A DNA stretch of 64,000 nucleotides from Odontesthes bonariensis (Eukaryota > Chordata > Actinopteri > Atheriniformes > Atherinopsidae): the NCBI RefSeq assembly GCF_027942865.1, contig NC_134527.1:4504976-4568975 (forward strand). Direction: 5' to 3'. The position numbers and the translations under genes are program-made. Below, one piece after another: positions 54,865-64,000 of this stretch. Position 1 is the first letter of the stretch. Each line of letters starts with the position of its first letter. The notes beneath the pieces are model-generated. The model saw only the letters and a program-made list of their open reading frames with translations. It was not told the origin of the DNA and made no database searches.

Positions 54865-55940
54865 TGGCAGCATATGCTCAGTAAAGGCCGTGTAGCTGCT
54901 GCATACTGCTCACGGTGGCGTGAAAGTTTCTCATGCAGAACTGCCTCAGGCTTGAAGTTCGCAGTTTATATTGGTTTCTGAACTTACTGAAGTTTGACAG
55001 TGTAGCAGTCACAGTGCCGTGTGGATTAAGAGTTTTTCAAACTTTGACAAAACCAACATTCCTGTGGGGGATGTTTACGTATGTGGATATAAACCAGATC
55101 TTCATTTTCTTTCCACAAAGGAAAAAGAGACAGAAACTGCCTAATTTACAACACCCTTAAGAGCTTTTGGGGAGTCGAACTCACTCTTGGAAAAGTGGGA
55201 GACTTACTATCTTATCTAGACCATAACTCGAAAGTTGACACTTTAACACCGCTTTTCACCAGCAAACCGACCAGATGGCTACACATGAACTGAGAAGACT
55301 CACTTTTAGTCAAATCTTAAAACTATATTAAATGTGTTTGATAACCGTGTACAATTTCTTTCAGGTTTCCAGCTTGATCACAAGACGCATATAGAGACAA
55401 TTTGTACGATTCTGGCTTAAATATTGACAAAGAACTGATTTTGGTGGAAAATGCCCAACCTGCCTGATGGAACCACATTGCCCCCTAGTGGTCTGCAGTG
55501 TTGATTAGTTGAACATTTAAATCCCAGAGGACTCAGTAAAATGGACAATGTATATGCAACAATTTAACTTCTAACGATGTCCCTTCGGTATCTATTTGGT
55601 ATTTGTTTAGTGTCCCCATTGTTAACACAGAAAATGAATATTCTATGGCTCACTATTCATATGTCACGATTTCATAGATATTCATCTGAATTTTGAAAGT
55701 CATAATTGTCTTTATCATGTGTGTTATTTTGATGTCTTTATATTACAAGTCTATGTTATATCTTTAATCTGCATATCTTAACAAGATTTGGTGTTTTCAG
55801 AATCACCGAGACAAATGTTCTATGAGATGGGAGTAATGGAGAAACACAGAGTTCTTTGTCTCATCCAGAAATCCCCATATAGCACAGATCACCTTACACA
55901 GACATGCACACAGTTCAAGCATGCCATTGGCTGAAAAAGT
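54865..55940. other. Intergenic, no feature recognised
   Basis: Unique DNA, with the short fish motif ttgccccctagtggtctgca near 55480. Confidence 0.3.
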
Positions 55941-57292
55941 AGTGTAAGCCCCGCCTCCGAGAGTCAAAACCCGGAACCGCGGAAAACACACGCTCTCTCT
56001 GGCTCTGTCACTCTCTAGTTCTCTCGTTTGCTGGCTCGCTTCAGGCGTCTGCCCTCTTGCTTCTTGCCTCTTGTTCCAGAGGGGTTCCAACACAGAGTTT
56101 CAGAAGGAAGAAAAGAGAAGAACAATGGAGAATGGATCAGATGAGTTGCTCAGAGAGATTTGAAGAGCACGGAAAGATGAGAGTATGAGCCGTGGAGAAG
56201 ACGACGGAAGGGAGGAAGGAGAAGGACGGAGCAGGACCTAAAGAAAGAGGAGAGGATGAAGCCCTCCATGACCAAAGAAGGACCCAAAGAAAGACGAGGA
56301 AGACCCGAACAAAGAAACAGATTGAAATACTCTGAAGATGCACGTTTTACGTGTTTTTGTTCGTCCCTCGCCATCCACGTCCTTCTACGTCGCACGTCCT
56401 AACCTCCGCTGTTTCACGCCATCATCACCTTTTCCTACCAAGAAAGCCAACGCCAAGCAACCTTTTATTAATCTTCTGTGAACTTAAGTTCACTTCATCA
56501 GAGAAAGCAGCAACGGACCAACTCTGACACAACGATGGATTTGATCATCCCACAGTAAAGCCCTCGACATCATCGTCCCCGTTTCCCTGTGAAGAGAAGC
56601 AACTGAGAAGCTAAAAAGGTCAGCCACCACAGCCAGGAAGGCCCAGAGAGCGGAAGAGAAATCCCCTCGGACCCGCGTGGCCGCTACCATGGTCCGAACC
56701 GACTGAACAGAACTTCAGCACAGTAAGACCGACCCGTTTTCACCTTAAAGTGGGTTTGATGGATGTCTCGAGGCTTTCACAGAATGATAAATTAATCCGA
56801 AATGTCAGTATTTAGATTCAAATAGTCAGCCAACCCAAACTATTTGAATACATCCAGTATCTCCCCATTCCCCATATTTTATTTTATATTCACTAAGTGT
56901 TTTATATAATCACCCATATTCAATGCATCTCCTGTTTGTTTAAAGGTTCATGTCTAAGATCATATCATTGTAATAAACAGCTCATATATCTATATATATG
57001 TTATAATCACAGATTGTGTCGTATGCTTTCTTTACGTAATGTCTGTCCAACCAAACGAGAACTTCACGAAAGTAGCGAGATATGAGACTGATTATTAATT
57101 GAATATTAATTTAACACCAGGATCGTAAGATTTCGAACAGTTTTCCGACCTGACTGTGACTTAAATTAAGTCAAAACCTAGGTTGGTGGTGCCCCTGAAT
57201 TCGAGGTAAGGTTTATTTGAGACTGTAAGAACATCTCATAAATCCTTATATTTAATAGGTATATAAATACCCGGTAACGCTACAACAGTTTT
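55941..57292. other. Possible LTR-like or repeat-derived region
   Basis: Bases 55950-56100 have cgctctctctggctctgtca and ttccagaggggttccaacac, and the far end has gttggtggtgcccctgaatt and ataaatacccggtaacgcta. These remind me of retrovirus-like long terminal repeats of fish, but I find no TG...CA ends, no clear target duplication and no gag/pol. Left as an unassigned candidate. Confidence 0.25.
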
Positions 57293-58023
57293 CTTGTTTT
57301 CCTAACTGATCCGATCTGTGCAACTCTCACAGTTTCCGGGATGTTCTGAAAACAGAGCTAATGGTAAAGTTCAGGGTCTCATAATGCGTCTTTGCAAAAG
57401 AGCGATGTGTTTAACGCCACATGTGGCTACACGAAGGTCCGTGATGACACAGTTAACGTCAGGAGCGAGACAATAGAACAAGTAATGTTACATTTGAAAG
57501 CAAATTAAATCTTATTGTGTGATACAGAGTACCTTCATATTTCCCCATTTCAGTGCCACCCACTTCCATCTCTCACATTTACTGCAATTTTGTTTCCTCA
57601 TCACCGCTGTAGTAGCAATGATTGCTGAGTGATTACTGCCACCGTCGTCATGATCATCAACATTCACACCTGATTTGATTTTAAAGCCATTACCCATCGT
57701 CTTTAGGAGGAAGCGATAAGCAGTTGTTTTTTACTAAAAGTAATTTCTTGTGGATGCAGATTAATTTTCCTTCACTCGCCCCTGCTGCTCAGTTTCTTTC
57801 AGTTAGGAACTCAGGATGGAAACTAGAACTGGCCTGGTCTTGAGTTGTGGAGTTGGAACAAAGTAGGTGTTTTCTGAGCAGAGATTTTGCATTATAAGAC
57901 AGCATTATAGCATATAAAGGTTAGCGTTTGCACAGCCTCCAGCTCAGCCTCAGCTGCTTTGACTATAACCGACTTCTTTATACTAACTTATACTTTATAG
58001 TAACATTTAAGGTAAATCATCAT
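57293..58023. other. Intergenic, unique
   Basis: No gene or repeat recognised. Confidence 0.3.
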
Positions 58024-58370
58024 CAAATCAAATCAAGTTTATTCATATAGCACATTTCATGTACAAACAATTCAAAGTGCTTTACATAAAATAAAAGCAT
58101 TACAACAGGGAGTGTAAGAAGCATTAAGAATACATAAAAGAATATAAAGAGAAACAAATAAAATGATTTAAATGAATTTAAAAACATACAACAGTCCAGA
58201 TAAGTTCAAAGATATCGTGCAGATTTCATGCATAGACACATGAGAACGGAAATGTTTTTAACCTGGATTTAAAAATGTCTCCATTTGGTGAAAGTTTAAT
58301 CTCCACTGGCAGTTTGTTCCACTTGTTTGCACCATGTTTAGTCTGGACTCTGGACTGGACCAGAGTCTGT
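58024..58370 (-). pseudogene. L2-like LINE 3' end, reversed
   Basis: atcaagtttattcatatagc and acaattcaaagtgctttaca, then the C-terminus on minus (NKWNKLPVEIKLSPNGDIFK). It matches 30950-31222 and 20450-20560. Confidence 0.78.
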
Positions 58371-58394
58371 AAACACAAGAAACTTGTGCTACAG

Positions 58395-58515
58395 AAAAAA
58401 TGGACCAGACTCAGTGAATAACTCCCTATAATCCAATGACAGCTGGGATAGGCCCCAGCCCCCCCCACGACTCGACAGTTGGATTAAGCGGGTATAGAAA
58501 ATGGACGGATGGACG
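58395..58515 (+). repeat. Retrotransposon tail with (ATGG)n
   Basis: acagctgggataggccccag and gcgggtatagaaaatggacg, then ggatggacgg: a common fish LINE terminus. Confidence 0.6.
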
Positions 58516-58959
58516 GTTTATAAGGCAGATGTGATGGCCACACCTGCAGCCAAACACCAACACTTTTTTATTCTGAGTTTACGCTTACTGCAGCACAAAT
58601 ATATGGGTTGTTTATTTTCATTTGACAACATTGAAATACATTAGTTTTAATTGTAGCGCGCACATTTAGTTAGCTTTCGTATGTTTAATTTAGTCAAATA
58701 CTTAATTTGTTGTGCTTTCTTTTGCTGGTGCTGTGGGGGAAGTACCTTGGACTGGGCTGAAGCAATGGACTGATTGGGTGATACCATCTGGAGTTCCATG
58801 GGGGAAGACTATGGAGTCTTCATTCTAATTTTTGCATCAGTTCTCTTTGCTTTTGTGATTTGCTTATTTTGTTAACTTTGTTTAGTTATTAGTCATTTAA
58901 GTTAATTCTTGAGCTAATTGTGTTTAGTTACTTTTGTTAGTTAAATTTGTGTAGATGCT

Positions 58960-59032
58960 TCCCTTCCCTAAGCACATTGAGTTGCCTGTGGTACGAAATG
59001 CGCTATATAAATAAAGATTGATTGATTGATTC
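58960..59032 (+). repeat. L2-like 3' tail with (ATTG)n
   Basis: cacattgagttgcctgtggt, then tgcgctatataaataaagat and attg repeated. Confidence 0.75.
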
Positions 59033-59917
59033 CCTCTTCCTCAGTGTGTCACCATGGTCTGATCAGCCAGTATTTAAGTCCCCTTTGTTTGTTATGTGTC
59101 AGTTTTGTTTGTTTTGAGCTGTTAGTTTGAGGTTGTGTTATGTTAAAACCTTGATTTTTGGCCTTGAGTTTAGTTTCTTCATTTTGACCTTTTTGAAGGG
59201 CCCTGCAACGGTTGTTTGAAGTTTGTTTATTTTTTGAGGGAATAAACCCATTTTTCTTGAAAATTATTTTTGTGTGCTCATGCTTGACCGGCTCGGTCCC
59301 TCACAGCAGAAATTAATCACATCTTTTAGTAGCCACGTTAAGATTGAAAACACTCTTTAATTCCTACATTCTCAGAAGCTACTTTTACAAAAGCAACAGT
59401 TTAATCTACATGAACTTAAAAGGGGGGGCATGTTTTTACCCCTGCCCCACGGCTCTTTTGTCTTTACGCTTTTGGTCACAGAAACCACATTTTAGAGGTG
59501 GAGGAAACCCTCGACCCTTCCTCCTTCTGTCCCAGGTTGTGCCTTTTGAAATCTGCTTTTGCACAGCCTTTCAAACACAAATTTGGACACAAATTGCACT
59601 CAATAACCATTGAATAATTATATTACTATGGCAGCGTATCCATAGTACATAACGTACATAATCTGAAAGCTCTAAGTAGCACACACAGCAATCCAAGCTC
59701 ATACTAGCGCACACCAGACTGATAAAAATAAATACTTGATTGACAATTTTATTCTCAAATACATACATTTTTGTAACATACAGATGGTACTGATAAGTCT
59801 TTTACACACAATTAAGCAGAAAGTCGTGTATTTAACTGGCAAAAGTTGGTAAAACGCTGCACTGCAGATAAGAACGCTGCAGTAACACAACAGGAAGTAG
59901 ATGCTTTGGGAACATTA
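59033..59917. other. Intergenic, unique
   Basis: No gene recognised. Confidence 0.3.
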
Positions 59918-60309
59918 CAAGTCTTACCAAGTATATTTGTCTCATTTCTAGTCAAAATATCTCATTACACTTAATATAAGACACAACTGCCTAACAAGTA
60001 CCATTTCAGCCAGATATAGGGACTTGTTTGAAAACAATGCATCTGGAATATCTTGTTAAATGAAAAAGTCTTGAAAACAAATTGTTTTGAGTCATATTTC
60101 ACATGAAACAAGCTTTTTTTTTTACATTTGAAGAGGTTTTTAAGCTAATTTCAAGATCACTTTTATCTCAAAAGTCCCAAATATCACATCTTATTTCAAG
60201 AAATCTTGACAAGCAGATTTTCACTAGTTCCATTGGCAGATTTATTTTGCTCATTTAAAGCAAAAACGTCTCGTATTTGCAGTTTTTTTTACTGATATTT
60301 TTTCCAGTG
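59918..60309 (-). mobile_element. CACTGGAAAAA MITE copy 7
   Basis: It starts inside the left terminus (acaagtcttaccaagtatat; the cactggaaaaa itself is lost) and ends tttttttccagtg. Confidence 0.8.
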
Positions 60310-61784
60310 TACTGTCTCCATTGCATTTAGACCTGATAAACTCTGGGTTTCATTGTCGGTCCATGAACGGCTCGCTGAACGACATTTTCAGACCTCAAAC
60401 CAAACGATGGGGAGGTGCTACATCAGAGATTTTGAGTTTGTATCACTTCAGACAACCAAAAAAATACTCTTAAACACAGAAAAACTGCTGTTTTTCACAA
60501 TAAGTTCCCTTTAAAAGATAATTCTTGACTTGTCTCTGTCAGACAAATTTGCACTTTGTGGTTATTTTGGCTCTACGGGTCACACTAATTTTGAACTCCT
60601 CACCTTCTTCTCCACACATAAACAAACATGAATATGTAGGTCGATAAGGTCAGCCGGCAGCTATCCCCAGAGGGGGATCACTTATGCATTTAGCAAAATG
60701 CTTATCCCAGGCGGATCATTTCTTTGTTTGCTTTCAGTCAGACTTGAGAGCAAACATTTGAAATGAGTCATAAAGAAACTGTGTTGTTTTTTCTTATCTT
60801 TGGGTCGACTCAACGGGGAGTTTGAAATTCAGTGAATGGAAGTATTCTTTACTTTTCCTGCAGGTTCAGTTTCATTAACACACGTAGCTCTCATCCTTAC
60901 CATATCTTAAATGTTTTCTGTGTGGATTTCTTACGTTTTAAGGCCTTTCATCATTTTTATTATGTCTACACTTAACTGAAAACATGCTTTCTCATCAGCT
61001 GACACACTCGACTGGCACTGACACGGACGCATTATTTTCTCCTGAGGAATTTTCCCCTCCTGGCGACCCAGAGAAGCTCCACCGCAGTCACAGGATGGTC
61101 GATACCCGATCCTGCTCGGGAGCCTCAGAGATCTTCTTCCCAGCCAAAACGATAGCTCTGTTTAATGAACAAATAGTGGTTCGGCCCGGCCTGCCGGATG
61201 ACGGGCAAACGTGTTTTGAGTTAGCTCTCAGCGGGGAGAGGAGACTCGCATACGGTTGGGGAAATACGATGAGAGCGGGAATAACATTTATGGGGAACAG
61301 AACATGAGAGCAGGTTCGGTCGAGCCCTCGTTAACATCAAAAAACAAAAGCGAAGGGTGTGCATTTGATGTGGAATCCAACTGAGAGGACCAGAGTGAGT
61401 TCAAAAGGACAATAACTGTGCAGGAGGTGGTCGCCGTGGGGAGACAGACACGACAACGTTCCCGCTGCACTGAGCTGCTTCACACACAGAAACACTTTAA
61501 ATCACCAGATTTAATGACGGTTGGATTTAGTTATCTTTTCCTTTTATTGCTTCTGTGCATCTAACGGGAGGAAGCTCAGTACAACACCATCTGCCCCCCC
61601 GTTCCTATCAGCCTCCACATCGCAGGCTGCTGTCATCAACCTCGTCCAATCAGGAAGTTAAACAGAGCAGGTCACTCAGTGAGGTCACATGGCACTGAAA
61701 GGATCACATAATTGGCTAAATTACATGAGTTGAGCAAGGGTAATTATCCTTGGGTATATGGCGGTAAATGAATGGAATCAGAAG
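60310..61784. other. Intergenic, unique, with a possible conserved stretch
   Basis: 60620-60770 (gtcgataaggtcagccggca, cacttatgcatttagcaaaa) is repeat-free with an octamer-like and homeodomain-like core. Bases 60984-61307 are open for 107 codons without a domain. No gene called. Confidence 0.3.
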
Positions 61785-62409
61785 CTGTGTTCGAAACCGC
61801 ATACTTCTCCTAATACTCCTACTTCTCCTACTAACTTTTTTAGTTAGTATGCGAGTTTGAGATAAGCGAGAAGTTCCCGGATGCATTCTAGATTCTCTGA
61901 AATGTTGGGTATGCATCATGAAGTTACTACTCATACTCAAACTACCCAAGATGCAACGTAACGTGACGTCGTCGATCGTCATTTCCTGTCAAAACGGCAG
62001 TTTCAAGCTAGCTACAACGAGGGAAGGTTCACTTCCTGTTTTCAAAACAAAAGTACCAATTGTATGGTAATGGCTTTCCCTATGATAAAAGGCAACGGGT
62101 ATTTTATTTTTGTGAAAATAACCGGAAGTGCGTTGCTCACTGCGGCTAGCTTTAGTAGCGCCGAATTCGTGGGACCAAAATTGTAAACAGCCGGTATTTT
62201 GTCAGGTTTTCAACACGTTGGGGATCTAAACGACTACTTTCTCTCCTGAAAATGTTTCAAATGTTGCTAAAGTTTACAGAGTTTAGAGCTTAAGCGAAAT
62301 CAGCTTCAGGCCGGCTGATTTCGGCTCGGGCAAGAGCGAAATGCATTGTGGGTAAACACTCTGTATACTGTCTGATCGATGAGTATGTAGTATGCTGTGT
62401 CGAACACAG
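61785..62409 (-). mobile_element. TTCGAACACAG MITE, full-length copy, reversed
   Basis: ctgtgttcgaaaccgcatac to gtgtcgaacacag, 625 bases. It carries the whole shared body without the heptamer expansion (only gatgagtatgtagtatgctg remains). It serves as the reference for the two other copies. Confidence 0.85.
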
Positions 62410-62696
62410 CCACAGCCACAGCCACAAAGCGTGTCATACCCCGGTATGATAGGTGGCGCTGTACCCATTCCAGCTGTTGCTAATAGAGCCACTTCCTGTT
62501 GACCTCTTCACCACCAACAACAACAACAAACTCAGGCATTGGAGAAAGATGGAGAACGCAGAGCCAGATGAAGCTACGTCCCTCTACATTTGGTCTGTGA
62601 TGAGCTGCTTGTTGCACAAACTCGATGCCCAACGGAGCGTTCTCCATCGCGTTGTTTGTTTCTTTCTGACGGCGACAACAACAGGAATATCGCCTC
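62410..62696 (+). other. Gene-like fragment next to a TTAA half-element
   Basis: The stretch 62549-62690 reads MENAEPDEATSLYIWSVMSC and on (LLHKLDAQRSVLHRVVCFF) before joining the TTAA foldback sequence. It has no known domain. It could be part of a larger TTAA element or a captured exon; neither is shown. Confidence 0.3.
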
Positions 62697-62826
62697 CTTT
62701 GACGCCAAAACGAGGCTGGAACTCTGCTCACAGGACGCAGCAGGGGGTAAGAAAATGTTCATAAATGATGTTGCTGATATGGGATGTCATACAGCTTCAT
62801 GTCAAAAGAGGCGAACAATCCCTTTA
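62697..62826 (-). mobile_element. TTAA foldback element, terminal half
   Basis: tgacgccaaaacgaggctgg to gcgaacaatccctttaa. It matches 25040-25154. Confidence 0.75.
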
Positions 62827-64000
62827 ATCCGATCCGATCCAATTTCTTGTCAGATTAAGGTGTCTACATGCACTTATTAACTCATTCTTATTGTAATTTA
62901 GCTAATAATCTGATCCTTTCAGTGCCATGTGACCCCACTGTATGTTTTAATAAAGGAATAAAGGTTCACAGTGCAGGCTGCTAACGTCATACACACGGCT
63001 ATCATAGAGTTGCATGTTGATGCTGCTCCAGTATCATTACCCTCCACTGTTAAAGAGGGCTTGTTTTGCATGTGTTTGTCATGTTCACACAATGAGCTGA
63101 AAACTCAGAATGCAGCGGCAGCCGCCCACTCCCTCTCTGCAGCTGTGCTGTTGCTCTGTTTACATCAGAAATAAAGGAGGTGGCAACTGTTTGTTGTGTG
63201 AAAGCATTTAGCCCACACAAAACCCACCGCCTGATTCAAAAAGAACACACACACACACAAGGTGTCAGCTGCAATTAGATGTGTTGACATATGCAGGACA
63301 GCGATAATGTGCATCACAGAATATCCCCATTAAGCTAGATTTCAGCTTTTGTATGTAGGCCATACAAAATGCTACTCCATTAAAGGCAATTTATGCTTCA
63401 AACCAGTTCAAAACGTATCATGTGGCAGTGTTTCGTGTGTCGAAGACTGTGCTGTAGCCGGATGTAATCTGGCTGCTCACCACAGCCACACAGACACTAA
63501 CTGTTCGGGTAATGCTTCACATGGTACTGTGTTCACATTACTCAAATATAATGCATCTGGAACACAAATGTTGGGTATAACTGGCCGTAATTGGGCGTGC
63601 TCAGAATGCTTATATAAAGCCTGCAACTATTTACTTTACAGACAGTGTAGACACAATTTAACTTGCAGTGTTTTTATGTAACAGTGGTCGCTGTCCCCTT
63701 ACTCATGGAACCTGCAGCGCATCGAGTAAATAACCGCTGTCTGAGGCAGCAGCGTAGAAACACGGCTGCAGCACCACAGACCAAGCTTTGACATATTTAC
63801 ATACTAAATTACTGCAGCCTCCAAATGTTTGGTTGAAAGAATTGTGTGGATTCTTCTGTATTTCTCATCTGGGAGAAATTGAAGCCTGAATGAGGAGCTT
63901 TGTGGTGTGAAATCCAAAATTCAAGTGTTGAATGTCTGACCTTAACGAAACAAATGGGGACCTCAGTTTGGTTGTTATTCTTTTGTACCTAAAGGTGACG
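62827..64000. other. Intergenic to the window end
   Basis: A (CA)n run at 63245-63261. A Cys-rich frame (63349-63681) lacks known domains, a signal peptide or splice support. No gene called. Confidence 0.35.

Noticed and set aside
63349..63681. Cys-rich secreted protein
   Set aside because: It has no signal peptide, no known cysteine pattern and no splice or promoter context.

Overview
This is a window of vertebrate, almost certainly ray-finned fish, nuclear DNA. Three things point there: spliced genes with metazoan orthologues (a NIM1-type kinase, GADD45 gamma, a CCDC152-like coiled coil), many teleost-style non-LTR (L2/Rex-like) 3' ends, and many short non-autonomous DNA transposons with hAT, TTAA and TA target-site signatures. 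There are no bacterial operons, phage genes or CRISPR loci. The species cannot be named from sequence alone.

The genes sit in the first 23.6 kb. Bases 80-208 are the last coding exon of a CCDC152-like gene (+). nim1k (+) follows with three coding exons (2115-2379, 9033-9301, 11987-12754) that join in frame into a 433-residue kinase with every catalytic motif intact. Both nim1k introns are filled by about 2.5 kb of CTTTA-type satellite, so the 269-base exon 2 lies between two long pyrimidine-rich arrays. Next come two head-to-head gadd45 gamma genes: copy A on minus (15590 to 14604, 154 residues) and copy B on plus (21118 to 22615, 140 residues). Their exons 2 and 3, intron 2 and 3' UTR are almost identical inverted copies. 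Their first exons, first introns and promoters differ, which suggests gene conversion with a sharp border at the exon 2 acceptor. Each has its own CCAAT-TATA promoter. The order ccdc152-nim1k-gadd45g joins genes that are on human chromosomes 5p and 9q, consistent with an old linkage group. That point is inference from general knowledge.

From about 23.6 kb to the end I see no convincing protein-coding gene. The interval is a gene-poor flank of gadd45g built of nested mobile elements: seven copies of a CACTGGAAAAA-terminal MITE, five copies of a TTCGAACACAG-terminal MITE, a foldback TTAA element carrying a hAT insertion in its centre, BED-finger hAT derivatives with 8-bp target duplications, a pogo/Tigger-like element inside a MITE, and several LINE tails. 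It also holds four minisatellites (54-bp unit at 26.5 kb, about 30-bp at 43.9 kb, 7-bp at 45.6 kb, 23-bp at 53.9 kb). At least two of these seem to have grown out of a transposon end or a tRNA-derived SINE. A few unique, AT-rich, homeodomain-site-like stretches (about 41.2-41.65, 49.7-49.87, 52.87-53.02 and 60.62-60.77 kb) could be conserved enhancers, but only alignment could show that.

The long open frames over the minisatellites (for example 359 and 293 codons) are by-products of repeat periodicity. I found no wholly new biological system. The strongest unusual features are the gadd45g inverted pair with asymmetric homogenisation, and the kinase exon caught between two satellites that are dense in splice-acceptor-like motifs.
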